Of a stretch of 64,000 nucleotides of DNA, positions 38,040 to 48,004 are shown in pieces. The stretch is taken from positions 3,756,501-3,820,500 of the forward strand of contig NZ_CP114786.1 in the NCBI RefSeq assembly GCF_027359675.1, given 5' to 3'. Position 1 is the stretch's first letter; each line of letters starts with the position of its first letter. Made by a program: the position numbers and the translations under genes. Origin of the DNA: Roseibium sp. Sym1 (GTDB taxonomy: Bacteria > Pseudomonadota > Alphaproteobacteria > Rhizobiales > Stappiaceae). The notes beneath the pieces are model-generated. The model ran no database searches. It saw only the letters and a program-made list of their open reading frames with translations, and was not told the origin of the DNA.

Positions 38040-38681
38040 CTAACCAACGCTGACGCGCTTGCCGTCGAGGCGAACGTCCTCTTCCGCCGTGATCATCGAG
38101 ATTTCGCTGTTCTGGGTGGCGATGCTGTCGATGTTCTGAACCAGGATGCCGGCCTTCAGCGTCTCGGTCTCCTTGATGGCGCTGCTCCGGCTCTGTGCCG
38201 TGGTGGTGATCGTGCGCGCGTTCAGCATCTTGTCGACATAGGTTTCTAGCGACCGGCTGAAATTGCTCACCAGCTTCTTGCCGGTCTGCATCAGGCTGTC
38301 GGTCAGGATCGTCATCCGGCGGGCGCTGACCTGGACATCAGGCGCGGACAGCGCCAGGCGGCCGTCCGTCTTCAATGCCACATCCTTGGCTCCGGTCACG
38401 CCGATCTCGGCCGTTACGTCCGCGTTCCTGGTCAGGACCGACAGCATGAAGGACTGGTCCGGGCCGCGAAAGACAAGAACGGTGTCGCCGATCACCGGTG
38501 CGAGCAGGCAACTGGTCGCCTGAACCGCGTGGATCTGGTCCCCGTCCGCCAGCGTCACCATGGCTTCCTGCTCCGTCACCAAGGCCTTGACGGTTCCGGT
38601 GTCGAGGCCGTTTGCCGCCGGCGCAGGGTTGGAAGTCGTGTTGACCAGGGCCTCTGTGTTTGTGTCTTTCTTCACCATCAT
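38040..38681 (-). CDS. DUF3540 protein of a type VI secretion accessory locus
   Basis: A 213-residue protein with the DUF3540 pattern: an N-terminal OB-like part (GTVKALVTEQEAMVTLADGDQIHAVQATSCLLAPVIGDTVLVF), then repeated short beta segments (KDVALKTDGRLALSAPDVQVSARRM) and a helical stretch. The beta repeats resemble the needle part of VgrG, so it may be part of a tip or spike. Family members sit with DUF4150, DUF2169 and pentapeptide genes, as here. It could start at either of the two initial Met codons. Confidence 0.82.
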   Translation of the reverse strand: MMVKKDTNTEALVNTTSNPAPAANGLDTGTVKALVTEQEAMVTLADGDQIHAVQATSCLLAPVIGDTVLVFRGPDQSFMLSVLTRNADVTAEIGVTGAKDVALKTDGRLALSAPDVQVSARRMTILTDSLMQTGKKLVSNFSRSLETYVDKMLNARTITTTAQSRSSAIKETETLKAGILVQNIDSIATQNSEISMITAEEDVRLDGKRVSVG

Positions 38682-38740
38682 GCTCGGCTTACCGTTTCGC
38701 GTTGCTGCGTTATCATATCAGATCCGGGCTGCCACGGCCT

Positions 38741-39142
38741 TCAGGTAAGGCTTAAAAGGCGGACCTGCGAGGGAACCAGGGTGGTGCCGACGGAATTCGG
38801 GGACAGGCCGTTCTGGGCCGTCGGGTTCACGAGGGCGCGGGTCGCCGGCATGCACTGGAAGAAGAGCTTGAACGATCCAATGATGTTGCGGCTGTTGGAG
38901 CAGACCATGGCGGAGACGACGCCGGGGCCGGGGCCGCTGACCGTCACGGGGGCGACGCTGGTCATGTTGTGCACGGGCGTGCACTGGGCATAGGTGCGGA
39001 AACAGGTCGGGATTTCGGTGGACCGGTAGCCCATGGAGAACAGCGGAACCGGCACGGGGCCGGCCGGTGTCGTTTGCAGGTAGATGTCGGGAACCGAAAA
39101 ATCCAGACCGGGCAACGGACCCTGTGAATTGACAAAGCACAT
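38741..39142 (-). CDS. DUF4150 PAAR-like tip protein
   Basis: A 133-residue protein of the PAAR-like DUF4150 family, which caps VgrG spikes and recruits effectors in type VI secretion. Typical features are PVPLFSMGYRSTEIPTC, several conserved Cys residues, and the region SVAPVTVSGPGPGVVSAMVCSNSRN resembling the family's SSG-containing loop. No toxin domain is attached, so cargo would bind non-covalently. Its ATG overlaps the stop of the upstream pentapeptide gene (ATGA), showing coupled translation. Confidence 0.85.
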   Translation of the reverse strand: MCFVNSQGPLPGLDFSVPDIYLQTTPAGPVPVPLFSMGYRSTEIPTCFRTYAQCTPVHNMTSVAPVTVSGPGPGVVSAMVCSNSRNIIGSFKLFFQCMPATRALVNPTAQNGLSPNSVGTTLVPSQVRLLSLT

Positions 39143-40260
39143 CAGGCTGCCCCCTTGTTGATCGGCAAATCGCTGTGGAGGGCGATCTTGTCCGGATTGT
39201 ACAGTTCCGCTTTCAGGCGTTCAGTGTCGGTCTCGATCCGGCTGCCGGCTGTGCCGAGCATCACAGTTTTCTCGATTTTGGCGCCGTGGAACTTGGTATT
39301 GAAGAAGTGGCTTGCGCCGAGATTGGCCCCGGACAGGTCCGCGTGGGAAAACTCCGTCTGGCGCAGATCGCAGCGGTCCAGCAGGACGGCCCGGCAATCG
39401 GCTTCCAGGAACACGGCCGAAAACAGCTGGGAGCTGGTGAAGCGGGCGCCCGACAGGCCTGCACCGGCGAAGTTGGCCATGGTGAACTGGCCGCCCGAAA
39501 GGTCGACCCCGTCCAGCCGGCACTTGGTGAAGCAGGTGGTGTTTGCCGTCACGCCCGTGAGGCTGGCGCCCTCGAAATCACATTCGGCAAAGACGGAAGC
39601 GGTCAGGTTGGCGCCGTCCATGAGGGTGCCCTTGAAGCTGCCCTGGTAGAAGGTGCAATGCTGCCAGGACTGGCCGGCAAGGTCGAGGCCCGACAGGTTT
39701 GCATCCGCAAACAGCGCGATGTCGATTTGGGCACCGGTGATGTCGACGGGGCGCAGGTCGGCTTCGGTGAGCATGAAATTCGACAGGACCGCATCCGCGA
39801 ATGTCGCGTTCCTGATATCGGGGGCGAGCAGGGCGGCGCGGTCGAATGTCGTGCCGGAGAAATCGGCATTGGCGAGCTTCGGCTGCGCCACGGACAAATC
39901 GCTGAACGTGCTGCCTGCAAAGCTGCTGTTGCTGGCATCGCCGCCGACGATCTGCAGCCGCTCGACCTTTGTCTCGCGCATCTCGGTGCCGCTCATGTCG
40001 CAGCGGATAATCTGGGTGTTTTTCAGGTTCGACCCGTTGAACCTGGCCTGCGTCAGCTTGCAGGAAACGAACTGGGCGTTACCGAGATCCGTTCCGGAAA
40101 AATCGCAGCCGGAGAGATCGCATTCGATGAAGCGGATCCCGGACAGGTCCTCTCCGGCAAAGGAGTGTCCGGTGGCGATCCGCAGTATGACCGGCTGTTC
40201 GTGGTCCCGGAACGCCAGAACGTCTTCCCGGCTCACCGGTTTCCTGTCTGCCTTAAGCAT
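39142..40260 (-). CDS. Pentapeptide-repeat protein
   Basis: A 372-residue protein made almost wholly of pentapeptide repeats of the A(D/N)LxX type (residues 35-335), such as CDLSGCDFSGTDLGNAQFVS, which build a square right-handed beta helix. The N-terminal 30 residues (VLAFRDHEQPVILRIATGHSF) and a short C-terminal tail cap it. In DUF2169/DUF4150 loci, such proteins are thought to act as loading platforms beside the spike. Its start overlaps the end of the DUF2169 gene by 8 bases. Confidence 0.88.
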   Translation of the reverse strand: MLKADRKPVSREDVLAFRDHEQPVILRIATGHSFAGEDLSGIRFIECDLSGCDFSGTDLGNAQFVSCKLTQARFNGSNLKNTQIIRCDMSGTEMRETKVERLQIVGGDASNSSFAGSTFSDLSVAQPKLANADFSGTTFDRAALLAPDIRNATFADAVLSNFMLTEADLRPVDITGAQIDIALFADANLSGLDLAGQSWQHCTFYQGSFKGTLMDGANLTASVFAECDFEGASLTGVTANTTCFTKCRLDGVDLSGGQFTMANFAGAGLSGARFTSSQLFSAVFLEADCRAVLLDRCDLRQTEFSHADLSGANLGASHFFNTKFHGAKIEKTVMLGTAGSRIETDTERLKAELYNPDKIALHSDLPINKGAA

Positions 40261-43200
40261 GGGTGGGTTGCTCCAGCAGTGTCAGGCCGAGATTGGCGCC
40301 GGAAAAGTCGCAGGCAGCCAGTTTGGCATCCATAAGATCGGCGGCATAAAGATTGGCGGCACGCATGGAACAATGACGCAGGTCGACGCCGGTCATGGCC
40401 GCCATGAACAGGTTGGCGCCAAAGAAATCGCTGCCCGTGAAATTCGAGCGTCCGAACAGGGAATTCTTGAACGAGGCGAGCCTGAAGTCATTGGCCTCCA
40501 GGTCGCAGGTATTGAAGAAACAGGTTTTTCCCTTGGCCCGCAGAAAGCAGCTTTCCGCCATCTTCGCCATGTTGAAGGAGCTATCCGTGGCCTCAAGCGC
40601 ATCGAACCTGGATCCGGTCAGGTCGCATGCGCCCATGAAGCCGACAGAGTTCCATATGCCGTTCCGGCAATCCGCCCCGGGCGCGTTCACTTCGATGAAA
40701 GCGACACGTTCCAGATCGCTTGACGAGAATTCCATGCCCGCCATGGACAGCATCACGAACATGTTTCGCTGAAGTTTCGATGCGGTCGCGGCAAATCCGT
40801 CCGCGCGTCCGGAGAGAAACTGGCAATCGGTTACGCGGCTTTGCTTGAGGCGAAGTCCGACCAGTGTCGTCTCGATGAAACGCACCTGCTCCAGCGTGAC
40901 CTGGCTGCCGGCCGACTGCGAGAAGTCGGACTGAAAAATGTGCAGATCGCGCAGGAGTGCCTTGTCGAGGCGCAGTTCCCTGGCGCTGACCTTGCTGAGA
41001 TTGGCGTGGGTGAGATCGGCGCCGGAAAAATCGGCCTTGTCGAGGGTCGCTCCGGTGAAGACGGCGCCCGTCAGGTTGCAGCCGGCAAAGCGGGCGCCGG
41101 TCAGGTCGGCCTGTTCGAAAAAGGTCTCGGAGAGATCCCGGCCGCTGAAATCGGCGCCGCGCAGATCGGCGCCGGCCAGGTCGGCCCCCTTGAAATCATG
41201 CCGCTCCCTGAGCTTCTCCGTCACGAGCGTACCAAGGCGCAGCGCGACGCCGTCCGGCAGCGGCTCGATCGGGAACAGCGCTGTCGGCGCGTGCTGGCGC
41301 GCCATCACCATGCTGTCGTCGACGGTTGCCTGGGCTTCCTCAAGCCGGTCCATCACCATGTCGATGGAGGTCGGGGCGGCCTCGGACGGCGGACGGGGCG
41401 CCGGCGGCTGGTTCCCTTCCGTCTCGGCGCTGTCGACATGCGCCATCAGCTCGTCCAGCATGTCGCCGAACGTGTCCTTCCGGACAATCGGCGAACCGGA
41501 TTGAGCGGCTTCCTTTTCCAGGCGCTCGGTCAGCATCGTTTTCGGCGGAGTGTCCTCGCTGCCGAGAGCCTCGGCTGGGGTATCTTCGGTATCTTCCGGC
41601 ACGGCATGGGCAAGGCCCGAAAGATCCATCTCTTCGACGGCCTTGCGAAATTCGGCCAGAAGGCTGCCTTCCGGCTGCCGCAGCGCCCGGGCAACGGCCT
41701 TTCGGTAGGCGGTTTCGACGGCTTCTTCGTCCGCGCCGAAAAGCTCATCGAGGCGGCCGAGGGCCGCAGAACCGTCGCCTTCATCCGCAGCGGCCGGCAG
41801 ACCGGTCTTTTGCTCCTCGACCACCGCCAGATCGGTCCTGATCTGCTCCAGACCCCGGGCCAGTTCGGGGTCGAGCTCGATATCGGGATACCGGGCCATC
41901 AGCTCGTCGTCTGCAATCGGTGTCTTCATGTTCGGCTGCAGACGATCCGGCGGTGTCACGGCAAGCACCGCCCTGCGCTGCAGCTCGGCCTTGACCATTT
42001 CCCGGTCCCGCTTTTCCAGCAGCGCATCTTCCACCGCCTGGATGTCGTCGAGCAGCATGGCGATATCGAGGTCGCCATTCTCCAGCTCTTCCTGGGTCGG
42101 CTGGGGAACAAGCGGAAGGTCGTCGAGGATGCTGGTGTCCCGATCCGGCAGCAGATCGGGGGGAATGCCCTCGTCTTCCAGCATCTTGCGGGTGGCCCAG
42201 GTCTGATTGTCCTGGAATTTCTGGCGATCCGCGGCCGCCTTGTCCAGTTTGGCCTGCCGCCTGGCGCTCAGGATCGCGGCGTCGACCATCGGCATCAGCT
42301 GGTAATCGGCAAGCGCATATTTGTATGCGTCGTCCTTGGACGTGCGCTTTTGAAAGACATCCGCGTAGTAGACGCCGTCCCGGCGGGGAGCGTCGGTCTC
42401 CTCGAACGCCAGCATCAGTGTTTCGATGTCCTCGGCGAAACGGTTGCTGCCGCGGATCAGGCCGCGGAAGGTGAGCACCGCCTTCTCGACATTCGGGAAC
42501 AGGGTGACCGTGTCGCAGCGCATGTCGGTTTCCACGAGGTCGATGTTCCGCGCCAACTTGTAAAAGCAACGGGCGACGAGGCGCGGGAGCACGCCACCGA
42601 CCGATGCCGCGCCGCGCGACATGCCGGTGATCATAAAGCTTTCGCCGCCTTCAAAGAACGTGTCGAAACGCTGCTCCAGCGGTGCGTCGCAGTGATAAAG
42701 CGGATTGAAGTCCTCAGGCTTGAGCGGAGAGACGTTGTCGATCCAATGCTGGTCATAGGTGCCCAGATATCTCAGGCGGGCCGGGTCGTCGGCCGGGATC
42801 GGCCCGAAATGGGCCGGGCGCGGCTGATCGTCGAGCGATTTGATGAGCCGCGCGGGATCCTCCACATTCGGCAGCGGCGCGTCATAGCCGGCGTCGACCA
42901 GTTGCCGCGCGCCAAAGCCCTTGCCGCGCGGGTTTTGCGGAAAGGACTGTCCGCCAAAGGCCTGGCAGTCGCCGATCGGCATCTTCAGGAACGGCACCGG
43001 CCGGCTCATCTTCACGCCCTGATCGGTCATTTGCCAGAAGCGGTCGCCGAAGACGGCCAGGCGCTTGTGAAACGATCCGAACCGGGCGGATACTTCAATG
43101 CCCTCGACGGGAGTGTCTCCAGGCGAGAGCGCGCAGCCGGCGATGATCAGCTCCGCTTTCGGTTTCAGCTGTCCCTTGTCGAAAATGGCCCCATTTGGCA

Positions 43201-43363
43201 TTTGTTCGACCACCATCGGCCAAAGCGCCTGTTCCGTGAGGAAGCGCTTCGGGTCTGAAAAATCAAACAGGGCATGGGCGGAGACGGTGGTCAGCGCACC
43301 ATTCCGGGAGGGCTCCGTCTGGTGAGCCACCGAGATCCGCGATGGTTTTATGATTGCTGGCAA
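40253..43363 (-). CDS. DUF2169 / pentapeptide-repeat fusion, secretion adaptor
   Basis: A 1036-residue protein. The N-terminal 310 residues are a DUF2169 domain (ALWPMVVEQMPNGAIFDKGQLKPKAELIIAGCA, IDNVSPLKPEDFNPLYHCDAP, VTLFPNVEKAVLTFRGLIRG). DUF2169 proteins are chaperone/adaptors that load effectors onto the VgrG-PAAR tip. A long acidic, helical linker follows (about 350-700, many Asp/Glu/Leu). The last 320 residues are pentapeptide repeats (ADLAGADLRGADFSGRDLSE and so on). The fusion of adaptor and beta-helix in one chain, followed by a second pentapeptide protein, is notable. An 8-base overlap with the next gene indicates coupled translation. Confidence 0.88.
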   Translation of the reverse strand: MPAIIKPSRISVAHQTEPSRNGALTTVSAHALFDFSDPKRFLTEQALWPMVVEQMPNGAIFDKGQLKPKAELIIAGCALSPGDTPVEGIEVSARFGSFHKRLAVFGDRFWQMTDQGVKMSRPVPFLKMPIGDCQAFGGQSFPQNPRGKGFGARQLVDAGYDAPLPNVEDPARLIKSLDDQPRPAHFGPIPADDPARLRYLGTYDQHWIDNVSPLKPEDFNPLYHCDAPLEQRFDTFFEGGESFMITGMSRGAASVGGVLPRLVARCFYKLARNIDLVETDMRCDTVTLFPNVEKAVLTFRGLIRGSNRFAEDIETLMLAFEETDAPRRDGVYYADVFQKRTSKDDAYKYALADYQLMPMVDAAILSARRQAKLDKAAADRQKFQDNQTWATRKMLEDEGIPPDLLPDRDTSILDDLPLVPQPTQEELENGDLDIAMLLDDIQAVEDALLEKRDREMVKAELQRRAVLAVTPPDRLQPNMKTPIADDELMARYPDIELDPELARGLEQIRTDLAVVEEQKTGLPAAADEGDGSAALGRLDELFGADEEAVETAYRKAVARALRQPEGSLLAEFRKAVEEMDLSGLAHAVPEDTEDTPAEALGSEDTPPKTMLTERLEKEAAQSGSPIVRKDTFGDMLDELMAHVDSAETEGNQPPAPRPPSEAAPTSIDMVMDRLEEAQATVDDSMVMARQHAPTALFPIEPLPDGVALRLGTLVTEKLRERHDFKGADLAGADLRGADFSGRDLSETFFEQADLTGARFAGCNLTGAVFTGATLDKADFSGADLTHANLSKVSARELRLDKALLRDLHIFQSDFSQSAGSQVTLEQVRFIETTLVGLRLKQSRVTDCQFLSGRADGFAATASKLQRNMFVMLSMAGMEFSSSDLERVAFIEVNAPGADCRNGIWNSVGFMGACDLTGSRFDALEATDSSFNMAKMAESCFLRAKGKTCFFNTCDLEANDFRLASFKNSLFGRSNFTGSDFFGANLFMAAMTGVDLRHCSMRAANLYAADLMDAKLAACDFSGANLGLTLLEQPTHA

Positions 43364-43459
43364 GTTGCTCTCTCACCGTGTGTTGTCTTTGGGCCGGATG
43401 CCGGCTGTTAGCGCTTTGTCATCCGGCCATGAAGTCGGTACCCCTGGGGCGGAACCGGG

Positions 43460-44377
43460 TCAGACGTAGCAGGTGAGGTTGCCGAGTTTGACATCACAGC
43501 CGGAACTTTTCAGATCGGCCTGGACGGTCTCGACCTGAAGGTTGCTGCACATGCCCTTCATCTGGCTGTTTTCGACTTTCAAGCTCTCCAGGCCAACCAT
43601 GATCTGGTTCCATTCGGCCGTGCAGTCGGTGGATCCGAATTTTGCCGTCACCTTTTTCATGACGATGGCCTTGAGATCTATCTGGGTGCCTTTCCAGTTC
43701 AGGCACACCCAGTCGGAAAAGAAGTTGAACTTGTCGAACTGCATGCGCACGCCATAAACGGATTCCATGATGCCGCCGTAGTAGGAGGTCATGTTGAAGC
43801 CATAGATGCTGTTGAAGTCCCAGCCGTATTTGTGGCTCTCGTAGGAGTCCTTGTATTTGATCAGGTGCCACTTGTCGTAGGTGTGCTCGGACTTGTCCTT
43901 GATCTTGCGCTCTTCCTTCTGGCAGGTGACCTTCAGCTTGCTGGCGCTGGTGATGGTCATGTCGCCTTTTTCGGTGCTCAGATCGTATTTTTTCTCGGCC
44001 GTGGTCTTCAGGTCGCCATCGACATCAAGCGTGTGATCGCCGTTGGTCTTCTGGTGATAGTCGCCCGATTCCAGGTACATTTTCTCCGCCGCCCTGACCA
44101 GGATGCGGCCGTCGCAGGACATCATGATGCCTTCGGAGCCGCCCGCGGCATTGGTGTAGACGGAACTGTCGTCGCCTTCATCGGAAATATGCTGCGCAGG
44201 AAACAGGTCGTCCTGGTGGCCGTGATCGAAAACCCTGTGTTCCACGTCGGAATATTCTCCGAGGCGCAGAAAGGCCCCGACATTGTCGGTCGTCGCGGAC
44301 GGGCTGCCGGACGGGACCAGGTAAAAAACGGTCCGTCTTGCAGCAGGCGCGTTGTGACGGTGAGAATGCGGGGGCAT
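43460..44377 (-). CDS. Spike-like beta-repeat protein, first gene of the secretion cargo block
   Basis: A 305-residue protein I do not recognise as a named family. The N-terminal part contains FPAQHISDEGDDSSVYTNA. The central part is made of short alternating strands (IMMSCDGRILVRAAEKMYLESGDYHQKTNGDHTLDVDGDLKTTAEKKYDL), as in the needle of VgrG and in DUF3540. The C-terminal half is rich in Tyr, Trp, Phe, Lys and Cys. The gp27-like base and OB domain of a full VgrG are absent. GGAGA precedes ATG 44377 by seven bases; a longer frame to 44464 is rejected. Its GC content is lower than that of its neighbours. Alternatives are a truncated VgrG-like spike or a cargo protein. Confidence 0.6.
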   Translation of the reverse strand: MPPHSHRHNAPAARRTVFYLVPSGSPSATTDNVGAFLRLGEYSDVEHRVFDHGHQDDLFPAQHISDEGDDSSVYTNAAGGSEGIMMSCDGRILVRAAEKMYLESGDYHQKTNGDHTLDVDGDLKTTAEKKYDLSTEKGDMTITSASKLKVTCQKEERKIKDKSEHTYDKWHLIKYKDSYESHKYGWDFNSIYGFNMTSYYGGIMESVYGVRMQFDKFNFFSDWVCLNWKGTQIDLKAIVMKKVTAKFGSTDCTAEWNQIMVGLESLKVENSQMKGMCSNLQVETVQADLKSSGCDVKLGNLTCYV

Positions 44378-44828
44378 GGTTGTTCTCCACGTTCGGGTTT
44401 GGTTGAGCCTGCTGGTGGAGGGCAGGCTCTTTACGGGACGTCCGGTTCGCTTCCGACGCGCCAATCAGGCGGGGGTCATGTCGTCCGATTCCGCCAAAGC
44501 ATGGGCATCCTGCGGCCCGGACGTAAAAACACCTGATGGCGTCCAATCTGCCACCCGGTGGCCGGGTGGTACATATATCCTTCGTTTAGGCAGTCGTATC
44601 GGCATATGACGGCGGCTCGAGAACTTGCCACCAACTGGTAACAATTCACTTGCTCATCGCCGGAGTTTTTTTCAAGAGGAAGAAAACTTCAGAAATAGAA
44701 ATTAACTGTTAATTCTTGTTCATGTCTTTGGGGCTGATTGTACTTTTCCTTTTCACAAGCCAACTTGCCTCTTTACCTGAGATGTAAGGCGGCAAATTTC
44801 TCTATTTGCGAAATCTTGAATTCAGAGC
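44378..44828. other. AT-rich intergenic stretch with promoter region of the cargo block
   Basis: About 450 bases with no credible gene. The stretch 44640-44830 is distinctly AT-rich compared with the flanks. It holds the perfect 13-base palindrome ATTAACTGTTAAT at 44701-44713 and several A/T runs, which fits a regulated promoter for the minus-strand cargo operon. Confidence 0.5.
44701..44713. promoter_or_regulatory. Perfect palindrome in the promoter region of the cargo operon
   Basis: ATTAAC-T-GTTAAT, 6-bp arms around one base, about 325 bases upstream of the spike-like gene. It could be a dimeric repressor or activator site, or chance in AT-rich DNA. Confidence 0.35.
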
Positions 44829-44881
44829 CGAAAACAGAAAACCCCCGGAACGGATCCAGCGATGAGGTCTGTTCCAGGGGT
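44829..44881 (-). terminator. Terminator after leuA
   Basis: On the minus strand, ACCCCTGGAAC pairs with GTTCCGGGGGT over 11 positions (one wobble) around a 19-base loop, followed by TTTCTGTTTTC, 30 bases after the leuA stop codon. Confidence 0.85.
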
Positions 44882-44910
44882 CTGCCGTGCAAGACGGGAA
44901 GGGCGGCGTA

Positions 44911-46467
<1,557 letters not shown>

Positions 46468-46551
46468 GATGTTTCGTCCCTGGCTTGGATCGGCGCCGTG
46501 AAACGGTTTGGGCTTGAGAGGCGCGATCCGATTGTCGTGATGCGGTTATTG

Positions 46552-46612
46552 AAAACTCTCCCCTAAGTGCCCGTTCCGTAGAAAATCACGCGGAACAGCC
46601 GACGCTCAGGGG
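46552..46612 (-). terminator. Attenuator terminator upstream of leuA
   Basis: On the minus strand, CCCCTGAG (46612-46605), which overlaps the end of the leader peptide gene, pairs with CTTAGGGG (46567-46560). Inside is a second stem GTTCCG/CGGAAC (46596-46573), and after the hairpin comes GAGAGTTTTC. This is the layout of an attenuator whose formation depends on where the ribosome is on the leader. Confidence 0.75.
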
Positions 46613-46707
46613 CATCTAAGAAGGAGGAGATCGCCAAGTAGGATGAGGCCGCCGCGCTGGGTCAGCGCGGTCGCAGAAGAACCGGAAATGTCGCGTGCCG
46701 CGATCAT
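46606..46707 (-). CDS. leuL: Leucine-rich leader peptide of leuA
   Basis: A 33-codon frame, ATG 46707 to TGA 46606. Its C-terminal part is GGLILLGDLLLLRCP: seven of ten consecutive codons from residue 21 are leucine (CTC, CTA, CTT, CTC, CTC, CTT, CTT). The TGA lies inside the first arm of the attenuator hairpin. When charged tRNA-Leu is scarce, the ribosome should stall on these codons and allow an alternative fold that lets transcription enter leuA. The Shine-Dalgarno site is weak. It is too short to be found by usual gene callers. Confidence 0.78.
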   Translation of the reverse strand: MIAARDISGSSATALTQRGGLILLGDLLLLRCP

Positions 46708-46909
46708 GGTTTCGACTTGGGCCTTTGGTCGTCTTCAATTCTGTCTACCGTCAAGGGTGGCGCAAAAGCGTGACCCGACGGTTAACGGGTTCTGTTCATA
46801 AGTCAGGTTGAAGAATGATGCAACCGGCTTTTGCGGAGCTTGCAGATGTGGCGAAAACTCCACTCAAGCTCCTGGACAATGAAGTGCGGCCGAAAAGATG
46901 GTGGAGGGC

Positions 46910-47617
46910 TCACCCCTCCACCCCATACCTGTCTCGTCTGCGAAGCCAGGCCATCGGCCAGGGCAGGCCGTCTTCGTGACGTCCCATGGCGGTGAGATCG
47001 AGGAGGTTGTAGGCCATGTTGAGCATGTCGAGGCCGCGCCCGTAGGTGGAGTAGGTATGGGCGATGCGTCCGTCGTCGAGCTTCAGGAACGCGCTGACAC
47101 CCGGCATTTCCTCGCCGAAGACCCTGCCCGTGAAATTGTAGCCTTCGCCCGCCGGATCCTGCTTGTCCGGGAAGGTCACGCCGAAATCCTCGCCGAAACC
47201 ATTGCCGGCCGTGGACACCCAGTCAAAGCTCCAGCCCATGCGATTCTTGTAGGCCACAAGCCTTTGAAGAGGCGCGTTGGAGATTGAGACCAGGGCCGTA
47301 TCGCGCGCGGCCAGATGCACGTCGAGCCCATCGTAATTGTCCGCCCAGAAGGAACAGCTCGGGCAGCCTTCCTCCCAGGTTTCGCCGAACATGAAATGGT
47401 AGACGAGCAGCTGCCTGTGCGGGCCGAACAGGTCGGCGAGGGTCTTTTGGCCGTCCGGTGCGTCGAAGACATAGTCCTTGTCGACGATGATCATCGGCAG
47501 GTCCCTGCGTGCGGCCGCAAGGGCGTCCCGCTCGCGGGTGAAGGCCTTCTCCTTTGCCAGAAACGCCTTGCGTGCCTCCAGCCAGTCCTCGCGGCTGACA
47601 ATCTTCGGATTGGTCAT
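46910..47617 (-). CDS. DUF899 family thioredoxin-like protein
   Basis: A 235-residue protein of the DUF899 family: KIVSREDWLEARKAFLAKEKAFTRERDALAAARRDLPM, LVYHFMFGETWEEGCPSCSFWADNYDG (the CPSC pair is the thioredoxin-like site), and the C-terminal YSTYGRGLDMLNMAYNLLDL. A redox role is inferred from the fold; no substrate is known. ATG 47617 has GGGAG seven bases upstream, so the longer frame to 47692 is rejected. It stands alone between the leuA leader region and a repeat-rich gap. Confidence 0.88.
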   Translation of the reverse strand: MTNPKIVSREDWLEARKAFLAKEKAFTRERDALAAARRDLPMIIVDKDYVFDAPDGQKTLADLFGPHRQLLVYHFMFGETWEEGCPSCSFWADNYDGLDVHLAARDTALVSISNAPLQRLVAYKNRMGWSFDWVSTAGNGFGEDFGVTFPDKQDPAGEGYNFTGRVFGEEMPGVSAFLKLDDGRIAHTYSTYGRGLDMLNMAYNLLDLTAMGRHEDGLPWPMAWLRRRDRYGVEG

Positions 47618-47648
47618 GGTAATCTCCCTGCTTTCGGTTTGAACCGGT

Positions 47649-47681
47649 GTCACCCCGGACAAGCGAAGCGCAGATCCGGGG
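47649..47681. repeat. Short palindromic repeat (CCCCGGA...TCCGGGG)
   Basis: GTCACCCCGGACAAG at the left and TCCGGGG at the right enclose a short loop. The left half matches that of the element at 8151-8195, so both belong to one dispersed family. Confidence 0.65.
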
Positions 47682-47806
47682 CCCACTCGCATTTCAGCTT
47701 GTCGAGGCCGAAACCTTTTTCTGAAGGCCGCGCCTCACACGTCTCTCCTCTTCCTTGAGGCCAGGCACTCACATTTGACCGGCGCCTTGTCTGCCGTCGT
47801 CAAAGT

Positions 47807-47930
47807 CACCTCTCCCACTGGGAGAGGTCGGACCGAAGGTCCGGGTGAGGGGGCAGACCTCGCCGCATTACTCGGGCGTTTGTTCCCTCACCCCAACCCT
47901 CTCCCACCGGGAGAGGGGGCAGGCTTTGCC
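47807..47930. repeat. Composite palindromic repeat with CTCTCCC/GGGAGAG hairpins
   Basis: Two hairpins, CTCTCCCACTGGGAGAG (47811-47827) and CTCTCCCACCGGGAGAG (47900-47916), flank GACCGAAGGTCC and CCTCACCC motifs in mirrored order. It is a well-known type of intergenic repeat in proteobacteria and fills most of the 387-base gap between the SRPBCC and DUF899 genes; nothing else is seen there. Confidence 0.8.
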
Positions 47931-48004
47931 ACAAGGCGATTGCTCTTCCGGACAGAGGAGGGCGCAAGTGCCTAGCCCGCGTCCCAAAGGAGATCTGCCG
48001 CACT

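Noticed and set aside
40841..43258. 805-codon plus-strand frame opposite the DUF2169 gene
   Set aside because: Shadow frame with Arg/Gly/Ala/Leu-rich translation and no domain; the opposite strand encodes clear DUF2169 and pentapeptide repeats.
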